DNA of 13,449 nucleotides from Nitrososphaeraceae archaeon (GTDB taxonomy: Archaea; Thermoproteota; Nitrososphaeria; Nitrososphaerales; Nitrososphaeraceae): assembly GCA_025449515.1 (NCBI GenBank), contig JANWJI010000156.1:1-13449 (forward strand), in the 5' to 3' direction. Numbering within the stretch: the first letter of the stretch is position 1; each line of letters opens with the position of its first letter. A model generated the notes under the pieces. It did no database searches. It saw nothing but the letters and a program-made list of their open reading frames with translations, and was not told where the DNA came from. Position numbers and translations under genes: made by a program. This document shows positions 1 to 6,083 of the stretch, piece after piece.

Positions 1-659
1 ACAGTATGAGGTACAGAATCTTTATTTACGACTTGAACAACGCTGCCCTTTTTGACACTAATTGGATTGGGATTAAAGGCTGGGTTTCCTTGTATTGAAG
101 CACCTTGGGCCACAGTAAGGGTCGCGCCTATAGGTCCACTAACCTTAGTGCTGGAAACGCCACCGGTGGTACCACCACTCGCAGGAGACGTTCCCTCCGA
201 AGATACAGACTTTGCTTGTCCAGCAGTCGGACTGGGAGAGTTAGGGGGCTCGACAAATAACTTTGCACGCATATTATAATGCAGCAAGCCACAGTACTCC
301 CTACACTGGATGAGATATTGCCCAGTAACATCAAATAAATTCCACATTGTATTTACTCTACCCGGAACGGCATCCATTAATACAGTAAAATCTGGTATAT
401 TGAAACTGTGAATAACATCTTTGGAAACAATTTCAAACCTATAAGGGACGCCTTGTTTTACATGTAATTCTCCAATCTCCTTTGTCCCATCGGCATGTTC
501 AAAGGTCCAAAACCATTGCTGACCCGTAACCTTGATTATTTGTGCATTTGGCGGTACTGCTTCTAGTTGGTGTTCGACGTTCCAAGCATCAGCACCGACC
601 CAGGTCAAGAGGGCAATTACAGTACCTACATAGATCCATTCATAAAGCGCATGACTCAA
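1..659 (-). CDS. coxB: Cytochrome c oxidase subunit II, CuA domain, with start of a fused cupredoxin domain (partial)
   Basis: This is the CuA-bearing part of the terminal oxidase that passes electrons from a soluble carrier to subunit I, outside the cytoplasmic membrane. Reading the minus strand from TTG at 659, residues about 5-23 form a hydrophobic segment, followed by the family motif GQQWFWTF at 46-53. The complete CuA ligand set is visible: H84 in HSFNIPDF, then CREYCGLLHYNM with C119, E121, C123, H127 and M130. After about residue 138 comes a Ser/Gly/Thr/Pro linker, then a new beta-rich segment with GNPAFNPNPISV and VPHTV typical of the N-terminal half of a plastocyanin-like type 1 copper domain. 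The gene runs off the window there. TTG is chosen because an in-frame TAA directly precedes it and no ATG or GTG occurs before the CuA fold. A GGAGGTG lies 11 bases upstream. It is the downstream partner of the 660-944 gene. I am very sure of the CuA part and fairly sure of the cupredoxin. Confidence 0.9.
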   Translation of the reverse strand, partial: MSHALYEWIYVGTVIALLTWVGADAWNVEHQLEAVPPNAQIIKVTGQQWFWTFEHADGTKEIGELHVKQGVPYRFEIVSKDVIHSFNIPDFTVLMDAVPGRVNTMWNLFDVTGQYLIQCREYCGLLHYNMRAKLFVEPPNSPSPTAGQAKSVSSEGTSPASGGTTGGVSSTKVSGPIGATLTVAQGASIQGNPAFNPNPISVKKGSVVQVVNKDSVPHT

Positions 660-944
660 TTAGTGATGAGCACCTCCCATAGACGCGGGAGGCTTGTTCT
701 TCTTGTTAGATTCTCTAAACCTCCAAGCGACATATATAATACTTCCTTGCACCAATGCCCCCACAACGAAAGCTGCTACCATACCTCGATAGAACAGCGC
801 CCAAATCTCCACCCTTCTATCTAGGTAGCTCGTTGCCGATTGTTGTGCAAATGCATGACCAAGTGTTATGCTAAGCAGCAAGCCAATCAATGGAAACATT
901 ATTAGTATTATGAGCCACAAATGAGTATTTGATTTTGATATCAT
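660..944 (-). CDS. Cytochrome c oxidase subunit II, N-terminal membrane segment (separate small gene)
   Basis: A 94-residue membrane protein immediately upstream of the CuA gene. It has two predicted helices at about 8-32 and 52-75, the second ending in YVAWRFRE and a lysine-rich stretch, then KPPASMGGAHH. That is how the first membrane part of a subunit II looks: helix, positive loop, then a Pro/Gly/His connector before the next helix. Its TAA stop is followed without a gap by the TTG of the CuA gene in the same reading frame, so the two together read like one subunit II with a stop codon in the middle. Known family: heme-copper oxidase subunit II has one or two N-terminal helices. Inference: this is a split subunit, translationally coupled, with both chains assembling in the oxidase. 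Alternatives are an unrelated small oxidase subunit or a nonsense mutation. The ATG start follows a TATA-like box by about 50 bases. Confidence 0.75.
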   Translation of the reverse strand: MISKSNTHLWLIILIMFPLIGLLLSITLGHAFAQQSATSYLDRRVEIWALFYRGMVAAFVVGALVQGSIIYVAWRFRESNKKNKPPASMGGAHH

Positions 945-990
945 TATTATCTAATCATCCTTATCTTGCCTCATAAAAGTCGGTAAATGA

Positions 991-999
991 TATTTAAGG
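991..999 (-). promoter_or_regulatory. Candidate TATA box of the oxidase operon
   Basis: The minus strand reads CCTTAAATA after an A-rich, BRE-like AAAG. A start site about 26 bases downstream would leave a leader of roughly 25 bases before the ATG at 944. Confidence 0.45.
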
Positions 1000-1165
1000 C
1001 TTTTCATAGAGTTTGACTATGCCAGGGCATCACTTAGCGTGTTCAAGTAGAAAAATAATGACATTGTCGTCAAACGATAGAATCTGATTGATAGTTCATC
1101 AAATTCACTTTTCTGCCATAGCGATGTCCCTAGCAAATGTGGTTACATTACATTCTGAAATCCCA

Positions 1166-2278
1166 TTACGCAGCATGTATCACGTTGGACCGTAGTTGTC
1201 TTCTCTCCCAAATCATAAGATAAATGATTCCAAGAACGAGGCTAGCTTCTAATATTTTATCTAAAATTCCACCAATGTCTATATCCTCTGGGGACTTATT
1301 TGGTGACAACGGAGGAGGCAATACAACTGAATAAAGATACAGCCCTAATAAAACACCAGTGCCTATTAGGCCGAAGAGATTCAGGCTCAGGGTCTTCTTG
1401 TAGTATGTCAATGCGAAATGTGCATCGCTGATACTTGTCTCTCGACTCGTCATGGTTAGTAGGGTGTACAGCATGCCGTATGCGAACTGACAGGCACCTG
1501 CAACAAGTAAGAAGATGCTGTACTCGATTCTCAAAGAGCCGTGTTCTGCGTAGACTGCCAGGTGTACAAAGCCTGCTGCCATGGCGAGAAGCATAATGGC
1601 ATATTTTAGTACAAATTTATTATCAGCCTTTGGTAAAACAGCTGCTTTCCTTTTTTGATTCCGATAGTTTAAACCCAAAACGATCCCGAATACAACGATA
1701 ATGCCCAATATTCCTACAAAGACCGCTGCAACAAAGATATCTCCAAACGAATTCGTGACCGATATATTGAAAGCACCTCTCTCGCAGTTGCAATCTTGAT
1801 TGTTACTTAAAATTTCTCTCGGAGAACTACTGCTTCCGATCTGAGGGGCAGCCTTATTTTGGCTGTCGAATATGCTCAAGACTATTTGATAGTTTCCGAC
1901 CTCTTTGAATGTATGATACAGATCAAAGTCACCAAATGTCCTCATGGTCCAAGGATAAGCTGCAATCCTTTCACCAGTCCTTTCTGAATATATCTCGACC
2001 ATAGTCAGAATGCGACGAGTAACGTCGTTCCCATTATAATCCTGAATGCTAAAACTCATTTTAGCAGGCTGATTACTAGGTGTGTATTCTGGATCCATAG
2101 CCTGGTAGACATAATAGTTCCCGATACCCAAACCACCGCCGTTGTAGTGTGGAAGGTGCGAAAAATGGCCAAAGACGGTAGGGATTAACGACACTGCGAC
2201 AATAATATTCAGCACTATTATCGAAAATGACAAACTTGAGAAGAATATTTCGCCAAAAAAATTTGTAATTTTGGCCAC
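1166..2278 (-). CDS. Six-helix membrane protein with an extracytoplasmic beta-rich domain, function unknown
   Basis: A 370-residue protein I cannot name. One helix (about 13-36) is followed by an extracytoplasmic region of about 140 residues that alternates in the manner of an Ig-like or FixH/YtkA-like beta domain (MVEIYSERTGERIAAYPW, then GNYQIVLSIFD), ending in a cysteine pair DCNC at 162-165. Five more helices follow at about 180-204, 221-245, 251-276, 298-321 and 337-357. Histidines sit in the loop after helix 1 (GHFSHLPHYNGG) and at the end of helix 3 (HLAVYAEH, 239-246), which could bind metal. The start is GTG; a TATA box centred about 28 bases upstream fits a leaderless transcript. 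It points the same way as the oxidase genes but has its own promoter, with about 220 bases between. A role in copper or heme handling or oxidase assembly is only a guess from position. Confidence 0.8.
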   Translation of the reverse strand: MAKITNFFGEIFFSSLSFSIIVLNIIVAVSLIPTVFGHFSHLPHYNGGGLGIGNYYVYQAMDPEYTPSNQPAKMSFSIQDYNGNDVTRRILTMVEIYSERTGERIAAYPWTMRTFGDFDLYHTFKEVGNYQIVLSIFDSQNKAAPQIGSSSSPREILSNNQDCNCERGAFNISVTNSFGDIFVAAVFVGILGIIVVFGIVLGLNYRNQKRKAAVLPKADNKFVLKYAIMLLAMAAGFVHLAVYAEHGSLRIEYSIFLLVAGACQFAYGMLYTLLTMTSRETSISDAHFALTYYKKTLSLNLFGLIGTGVLLGLYLYSVVLPPPLSPNKSPEDIDIGGILDKILEASLVLGIIYLMIWERRQLRSNVIHAA

Positions 2279-2301
2279 TTTAATTAATAATCTTTCAACC
2301 T

Positions 2302-2310
2302 AATATAATT
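2302..2310 (-). promoter_or_regulatory. TATA box for the six-helix membrane protein gene
   Basis: The minus strand reads AATTATATT, centred about 28 bases before the GTG at 2278. This is the spacing of an archaeal leaderless promoter and supports the GTG start. Confidence 0.55.
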
Positions 2311-2433
2311 CGTAATAGAGGAAAATTAAGGACCAGATCTATTGGTTTTATTGGGATCTAATAATATAATTCGAGTCAAGATAGACATTTAACTTGCCTC
2401 ACATGACATGATTCATTAATTTCCAAAAATAAT

Positions 2434-3057
2434 CTAGTCGTTCAAAAACCGATCTATGTTCATCACGTTTACCCCAAATAGTGAATACAGGTTACCTTCA
2501 TTTTTCAAGATTGTGAGGGAAGCATTCCTGATATGCCATCGATATAACGCCTCAGGATCTAAATGAAGCAATGCCGATATAGCAGCCTTAATTGGATCCA
2601 AGTGGGTAACCATCAAAATATTTTCGTTTGCGTAATTTTCCCTGATCTCGTCTAGCAGGCTGGTCATTCGTTCCTTCACTGACGAAAAAGTCTCTACGCC
2701 ATAGTCAGCCAGGGTTGGATCCTCCTCTGCATAAAATTTTAGGAAGAGATTCCCATGTTTCCTAATTATTTCTTCATAGTTCATTCCTACCAAGTTTCCA
2801 AGATCAATCTCATAAAGGCGTTCATCGATATCGTATGATATCCCTAGGATCTTAGAAACGATTTCAGCAGTTTCTATAGTTCGAATGACTGGACTAGCGT
2901 ATATCTTTTTGATTGGGATGTCTTGAATTAACCGAGCCGCTTCGCTAGCCTGCTGTCTACCACATGAAGTTAAGTGAGATTCTAGATGTCTGCCCACCAA
3001 AATGCGATTAACATTATTTTCAGCTTCTCCGTGTCGCATAAGTATCGCCAAAGCCAA
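2434..3057 (-). CDS. Histidine phosphatase (phosphoglycerate-mutase-like) family protein
   Basis: A 207-residue cytoplasmic enzyme of the histidine phosphatase superfamily. The N-terminal strand is followed directly by the catalytic RHGEAENN motif (residues 8-15), whose histidine forms the phospho-enzyme. The acidic general-acid region is RLYEIDLGNLVGM around 80-93, and the second catalytic histidine is in MVTHLDPIKAA near 150. Length fits the 200-residue branch of cofactor-dependent mutases, alpha-ribazole phosphatases and broad-specificity sugar-phosphate phosphatases. The sequence alone does not decide between a mutase and a phosphatase, and there is no cobalamin gene nearby to favour CobC. 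The start is TTG at 3057, because an in-frame TAA lies two codons upstream. A second TTG at 3051 fits the leaderless distance from the TATA box better, and the ATG seven codons in would delete the first strand. It is a single gene. Confidence 0.88.
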   Translation of the reverse strand: MALAILMRHGEAENNVNRILVGRHLESHLTSCGRQQASEAARLIQDIPIKKIYASPVIRTIETAEIVSKILGISYDIDERLYEIDLGNLVGMNYEEIIRKHGNLFLKFYAEEDPTLADYGVETFSSVKERMTSLLDEIRENYANENILMVTHLDPIKAAISALLHLDPEALYRWHIRNASLTILKNEGNLYSLFGVNVMNIDRFLND

Positions 3058-3072
3058 AATTTATACTCTGTT

Positions 3073-3080
3073 AATTTATA
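3073..3080 (-). promoter_or_regulatory. TATA box for the histidine phosphatase gene
   Basis: The minus strand reads TATAAATT, centred 26 bases before the TTG at 3051 and 20 bases before the TTG at 3057. This leaves the exact start open between these two codons. Confidence 0.5.
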
Positions 3081-3165
3081 GCTCTGACTATTAATATCCT
3101 ATGCACGAAATTATGATTACTATCTAGGCGCTTTCATCGGTCAGTCTCATCACATCCTTAGACGG

Positions 3166-3386
3166 TCATGTTTGTTTCTGTCTAAACGAAAGTAATGGAA
3201 AATGAATAGCCATGCACATTAGCCCTAAACTGGTAATCCGTATGCCAATACGAACTGATAAGGCTGCGTAGCAGGATGTAAGAGACCAATCAATGGTGAA
3301 ACGACTAGAGTAACAAAATTCATCCTGGCTCATAGTAATGGTTGTATAGCCATACCTACGAGTCTCTCCTGGGTCGGTTTACTCAT
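3166..3386 (-). pseudogene. Decayed gene for a small two-helix membrane protein
   Basis: On the minus strand an ATG opens MSKPTQERLVGMAIQPLL. An in-frame TGA follows at 3330-3332, then the same frame continues as ARMNFVTLVVSPLIGLLH and PYQFVLAYGLPV before a TAG. Skipping one missing base at the GTT TTA position restores a frame that reads LGLMCMAIHFPLLSFRQKQT to a TGA at 3166-3168. The joined product would be about 73 residues with two membrane helices. The total length of 221 bases is one short of a multiple of three, as expected for a single deletion, and the TGA could derive from a tryptophan TGG. I read this as a recently broken gene, as I do not recognise the parent family. The alternative is chance: parts of other frames here also look protein-like, so confidence is moderate. 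Confidence 0.45.
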
Positions 3387-3405
3387 CGTTTCAATTTAGA
3401 AACGA
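3386..3405. repeat. Perfect 7-bp inverted repeat (hairpin)
   Basis: TCGTTTC, a six-base loop AATTTA, then GAAACGA. It touches the start codon of the decayed minus-strand gene. It could be a small RNA structure or a remnant operator; no T-tract adjoins closely enough to call it a terminator. Confidence 0.4.
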
Positions 3406-3669
3406 GTCCAATTTTGGCGCTGCCATTAGGGATCACCTTATGTTCTGCGTGGTTTAGAAATTTTCCATGATCTTCAAACACCTCGATTTACCTGATTTAC
3501 CAAGTCGCCAGACCGTAAACTAAAAAATCTCAATTAATGCGACTAACCGTCACATGAGGATATCAGATGCTGCAAATTTAAAAGACCATCCCCGAAGGGA
3601 TTACACTCTTCCAATCTTTGAATATATTGGACCCAGGTAGAACTACGACAGTTTCTGAGTTTGCATAAA

Positions 3670-3840
3670 TTAGAAGCCACCAAATGGATTTGGATTGGAT
3701 TGACTCTCACTTCCACCCTTTTCACTATGCGCTTTTCTCTGGTGTCTTTTTAATCTCTCCTTTCCCTCAAATTTCATATTGCAGTATTTACATTTGAGAA
3801 GACCGTCCATCTCCTTATTGTCTCGCTTAAACAGGATCAT
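3670..3840 (-). CDS. Small C2H2 zinc-finger protein (56 residues)
   Basis: A short gene on the minus strand: ATG at 3840, TAA at 3670-3672. Its core is a textbook C2H2 finger. C17 and C20 are in LKCKYCNM, there are exactly twelve residues to H33, then four to H38 in RHQRKAH, giving Cx2Cx12Hx4H. The aromatic and hydrophobic core positions (Y19, F24, L30) are also in place. A basic, charged N-terminus precedes the finger and a Gly/Ser/Asn/Pro tail ending in NPFGGF follows. An in-frame TGA eight codons upstream leaves this ATG as the only usual start. Single-finger C2H2 microproteins are known in archaea and are usually thought to bind DNA or RNA or a protein partner; no target can be read here. 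It stands alone between the decayed gene and the RAM-domain gene. Confidence 0.75.
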   Translation of the reverse strand: MILFKRDNKEMDGLLKCKYCNMKFEGKERLKRHQRKAHSEKGGSESQSNPNPFGGF

Positions 3841-3946
3841 GGAGTGTCTATGAATAAATCAGGAACATTAAAGTTACGCACAATTTGCTATCCGAAAAGT
3901 AGTTCATGGGCTAGATAGTAACTGTCAAATACAAATGAATAGTAAA

Positions 3947-4177
3947 TCATTCCATTACGATCATTGTCAAAGTTGATTTAACGCCATTAAGTTTTCTTAA
4001 CTTCCAAGTAATAGTTTCCTTTACCCTTTCCATCGTATTCGATTCCACTTGCGCAACAATGTCATACACTCCATAGACCTGATAAACTTCTTTCACACCT
4101 TCGATTTTTTTTAGCTCGTTCACAATTGAGTCCTCGCTTCCTAACTCAGCATTCATTAATACGAACGCTTGTGGCAT
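3947..4177 (-). CDS. Stand-alone Lrp/AsnC ligand-binding (RAM) domain protein
   Basis: A protein of about 76 residues made only of the effector-binding domain of Lrp/AsnC regulators, with no DNA-binding helix-turn-helix. The typical pattern is visible: MPQAFVLMNAELGSE as strand 1, IVNELKKIEGVKEVYQVYG as helix and strand 2, then YDIVAQVES (the GxYDI signature), a helix METVK-like MERVKETITWKLRKLNGV, and the last strand KSTLTMIVME. Such proteins form dimers or octamers that bind amino acids and may modulate full-length Lrp proteins. I place the start at the ATG at 4177 because family members begin MPxAFVL and the TATA box would put transcription near 4183. The ATG at 4189 adds four residues. 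It is a single gene. Confidence 0.85.
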   Translation of the reverse strand: MPQAFVLMNAELGSEDSIVNELKKIEGVKEVYQVYGVYDIVAQVESNTMERVKETITWKLRKLNGVKSTLTMIVME

Positions 4178-4205
4178 AAACCTAATCATATAAAATACAC
4201 CCGTG

Positions 4206-4213
4206 TATAAAAA
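4206..4213 (-). promoter_or_regulatory. TATA box for the RAM-domain gene
   Basis: The minus strand reads TTTTTATA. A start about 26 bases downstream falls between the two candidate ATGs, favouring the second one at 4177. Confidence 0.45.
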
Positions 4214-4301
4214 CGTGCGGAGGATATATCATATCGTCTATCAAATGAATCACTCAATCCAAAAATAGTCCTAATTAAGCTATTGTACAAAAATTGCTCG
4301 T

Positions 4302-4452
4302 TTATCCTTGGGCACGGGAAAATACCATAAGCGCCTTAGCGTCTGGAAAATGATATATCACTTCAGCTCCCTAACTAAATGAATAAACTCTGTTTTGTAG
4401 ACATGGTTCTTACATCCGGATATTTAATTTCGGTGCTGATTTTTTCGACCAT
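4302..4452 (-). pseudogene. Possible decayed small gene with two frameshifts
   Basis: On the minus strand the ATG at 4452 opens MVEKISTEIKYPDVRTMSTKQ before a TAG. The neighbouring frame continues as FIHLVREL, and the third frame as GAEVIYHFPDAKALMVFSRA to a TAA at 4302-4304. Two single-base deletions would join these into about 50 residues. The reading looks protein-like in codon and residue choice but needs two repairs, so it is weak. No family is recognised. Confidence 0.2.
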
Positions 4453-4467
4453 GATGCATGATAGATA

Positions 4468-4499
4468 AGCAACAAGTCCTATTAGCAACAAATCCTATA
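4468..4499. repeat. Two-copy 16-base tandem repeat
   Basis: AGCAACAAGTCCTATT is followed directly by AGCAACAAATCCTATA, differing at two positions. It could be a local duplication or a binding-site pair; no gene starts close by. Confidence 0.6.
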
Positions 4500-4876
4500 T
4501 CGTAACGATTATTTCCTCACTGACAAATGATTTGTAGGTTAGAGATTCAAATTACGATCCCCGAAGGAATCTATCGTGGTCGTTATATTTGTAGCCAAAT
4601 TTGTCTATGAGCGCAGACTTCAATCTTGTGGGGCCACCAGATCAATTATGCATTAACAGGAAGTTTAATGACTTGGAATTCTGTCAAGTCGTGTGATTGT
4701 TGAATGACAACACTTATCAAGTCAGATATTCGCTATCTAGACGAATTAACAACTCAAATCAGTTCACCAGATTCACTCTAGTCATTTGTTATTTTACGTA
4801 CACAGCTGAAAAAATTTTGGCCGGATTTGATCTTGCAATAATTTTACCATTTTCGGTAAAGCCTTGAATCAATAAG

Positions 4877-4884
4877 CTAAATAG
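4877..4884 (+). promoter_or_regulatory. TATA-like box for the 48-residue gene
   Basis: CTAAATAG lies centred 26 bases before the ATG at 4906, the leaderless distance. The match to a TATA box is moderate. Confidence 0.35.
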
Positions 4885-4905
4885 TACCACCATATACTAA
4901 AATGC

Positions 4906-5052
4906 ATGGTTAAATTTGACGGCATAAAGGGCCAAGAACTCCTTGATGTTGAAGAAAAAGGCGGCGAGCTAACCCTGATCTTTAAGGATAACAGATTCCT
5001 ATTTGTTAAGGTCATCGAAGGGAAATTGGCGTGTGACTCAGTTCCAGAATAA
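4906..5052 (+). CDS. Small protein of 48 residues, function unknown
   Basis: ATG at 4906 and TAA at 5050-5052. The product begins MVKFDGIKGQELLDVEEKGG and continues as alternating strands ELTLIFKD, RFLFVKVIEGKL, ending CDSVPE. The pattern is a small all-beta, acidic and soluble protein, like half a barrel or a single-sheet domain. The residue mix, with charged residues between beta runs and no rare clusters, and a TATA-like box at leaderless distance argue for a real gene. There is no signal peptide or metal motif; a single cysteine sits near the end. I do not recognise the family. The opposite-strand frame over it (4869-5069) is arginine/serine-rich and looks like a shadow. Confidence 0.6.
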   Translation: MVKFDGIKGQELLDVEEKGGELTLIFKDNRFLFVKVIEGKLACDSVPE

Positions 5053-5192
5053 GTATTGATATCTATCATCTTGAGCCTGCGGCCCTAATATCTAGATCAA
5101 AAAATTTCTTTTGGTCCCTTCTTATGTATTGTGCCGCGTTCTGGAATTGGCATTTAATTAGGTTGCATTTCACGGTATCAATGAAAATCTAA

Positions 5193-5723
5193 CTATGAAG
5201 TATGCTCTAGCAAGAATTGTAATTCATTAGATCTTGCCCGTAATTTGCATGGGTTGGAAAACAGGTGTTTTCCCCATGACACGCTGATATCTGCCACGAG
5301 AGTATGCTTTCCTGGTTTAAGATCATTAACGTTAAGATCGATAACCTTGTCAATGTCAAAGAGGAGAGCCCTTGCTTCATCGACCGATGAGGGATAAAAA
5401 GAGTTGTCATCTTTAACTATCATTGTCCAGATCCTATGATGGATTTTGGGACTTCTGGTCCAGAATAAAATTGCCTTTCTTACGAACATCAGGGACGTGA
5501 TCACCTTTCTGTTTGATCTGAGGTCCACGTTAGTAGTAAGCCTGAATGTGTTGTCATGTTTATTATATGCCTTTTCCCAATTGTGTTGTTCAAACACCGC
5601 CCTTATTTGTCCCTCGATTCTAAATGACAGGCCCAGAGTGAGCGATCCATTCGTTCTTACCCTGTCGTCGGATTTACTTATCACGATATTCACTATCGAA
5701 CTAGCCTGATCCAAAGATGCCAT
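5193..5723 (-). CDS. Hypothetical protein of 176 residues, beta-rich, probably conserved in thaumarchaea
   Basis: ATG at 5723; no recognised family. There is no signal peptide or strong membrane helix, so it is probably cytoplasmic. The sequence alternates in short strands, and the C-terminal part (about 130-170) reads like a small Ig-like or beta-sandwich edge: LNVNDLKPGKHTLVADISV then SWGKHLFSNPCKLRA. The N-terminal half is charged (SKSDDRVRTNGSLTLGLSF). Tryptophans at about 49 and 88 and a SWGKH motif are the most distinctive points and would be good search anchors. It diverges from the rpo11-tfs pair, sharing a single palindromic TATA element that sits about 29 bases before its ATG, so the two units may be co-regulated. 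The plus-strand frame 5446-5709 is its shadow. Confidence 0.75.
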   Translation of the reverse strand: MASLDQASSIVNIVISKSDDRVRTNGSLTLGLSFRIEGQIRAVFEQHNWEKAYNKHDNTFRLTTNVDLRSNRKVITSLMFVRKAILFWTRSPKIHHRIWTMIVKDDNSFYPSSVDEARALLFDIDKVIDLNVNDLKPGKHTLVADISVSWGKHLFSNPCKLRARSNELQFLLEHTS

Positions 5724-5740
5724 TAATATGCGAATCAGCA

Positions 5741-5757
5741 GGATATGATTTATATCC
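5741..5757. promoter_or_regulatory. Palindromic bidirectional TATA element
   Basis: GGATAT, five bases GATTT, then ATATCC form a perfect 6-bp inverted repeat. The plus strand carries TTTATATC centred about 28 bases before the ATG at 5780; the minus strand carries GATATAAA centred about 29 bases before the ATG at 5723. Both distances fit leaderless transcription from one shared box. Confidence 0.6.
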
Positions 5758-5779
5758 TCAATAAGTAGTTGTCTGTGTA

Positions 5780-6064
5780 ATGCTTGCAGAGATCATGCAG
5801 CTGAAGGAAAATGAATTAGAGCTGAAAATTGAAGAGGAAGATATATCCGTTATGTATATCATACAGTATGAACTACTGAAAGAAACAGCTGTTGAATTTG
5901 CAGGTGTAATACTAAAGCACCCACTTATAAAGGACTACATGATGCGAGTCATAACAAAGGGGAAAGATCCTGTTCGAGCCCTTGATGAAGCGACCACTCT
6001 TGCTTCAGAATATGTTCAGTCCTTGGGGAAGACATTCATAGACGCTATGAAAAAGAGTGAATGA
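5780..6064 (+). CDS. rpo11: DNA-directed RNA polymerase subunit Rpo11 (RpoL)
   Basis: A 94-residue core subunit of the archaeal RNA polymerase that pairs with Rpo3 in the assembly platform. It is recognised by the family layout: N-terminal strands EIMQLKENELELKIEEED, then helix SVMYIIQYELLKETAVEFAG, and the signature HPLIKDYMMRVITKGKDP (about 47-64), followed by the long C-terminal helix RALDEATTLASEYVQSLGK. Length is normal for the family. The ATG sits about 28 bases after the palindromic TATA element, implying a leaderless mRNA. It is followed after 19 bases by the tfs gene on the same strand, so the two transcription genes probably form an operon. Confidence 0.93.
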   Translation: MLAEIMQLKENELELKIEEEDISVMYIIQYELLKETAVEFAGVILKHPLIKDYMMRVITKGKDPVRALDEATTLASEYVQSLGKTFIDAMKKSE

Positions 6065-6083
6065 AAGAGGCGAATATGGTTAA

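Larger units (their letters stand above)
4190..4905. other. Long gene-poor interval of about 716 bases
   Basis: No intact gene or RNA gene is recognisable. It contains the RAM-gene promoter, possible debris of a small minus-strand gene (4302-4452), a two-copy 16-base tandem repeat (4468-4499), and at its right end the TATA-like box of the 48-residue gene. A plus-strand frame from 4607 to 4867 is interrupted by one TGA at 4694-4696, and I do not accept it as a gene. Confidence 0.5.

Noticed and set aside
1045..1075. Terminator-like stem (TGAC/GTCA) with a T-rich run after the six-helix gene
   Set aside because: The stem is only four base pairs and the T-run is interrupted; too weak to call.
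3543..3725. 60-codon minus-strand frame
   Set aside because: It overlaps the C2H2 zinc-finger gene in another frame, starts at a GTG inside it, and shows no known motif; the finger frame is far more convincing.
3587..4570. Shared ATCCCCGAAGG at about 3588-3598 and 4558-4568
   Set aside because: Only eleven bases match and the flanks differ, so there is no sign of a dispersed element.
4607..4867. Plus-strand frame of 29 codons, a TGA, then 56 more codons in the same frame
   Set aside because: No recognisable motif or promoter, and a run of this length is expected by chance over the many frames of a 700-base gap.
3100..4900. tRNA or other structured RNA genes in the gene-poor stretch
   Set aside because: No T-loop consensus, cloverleaf or rRNA-like sequence was seen on either strand; only short hairpins.
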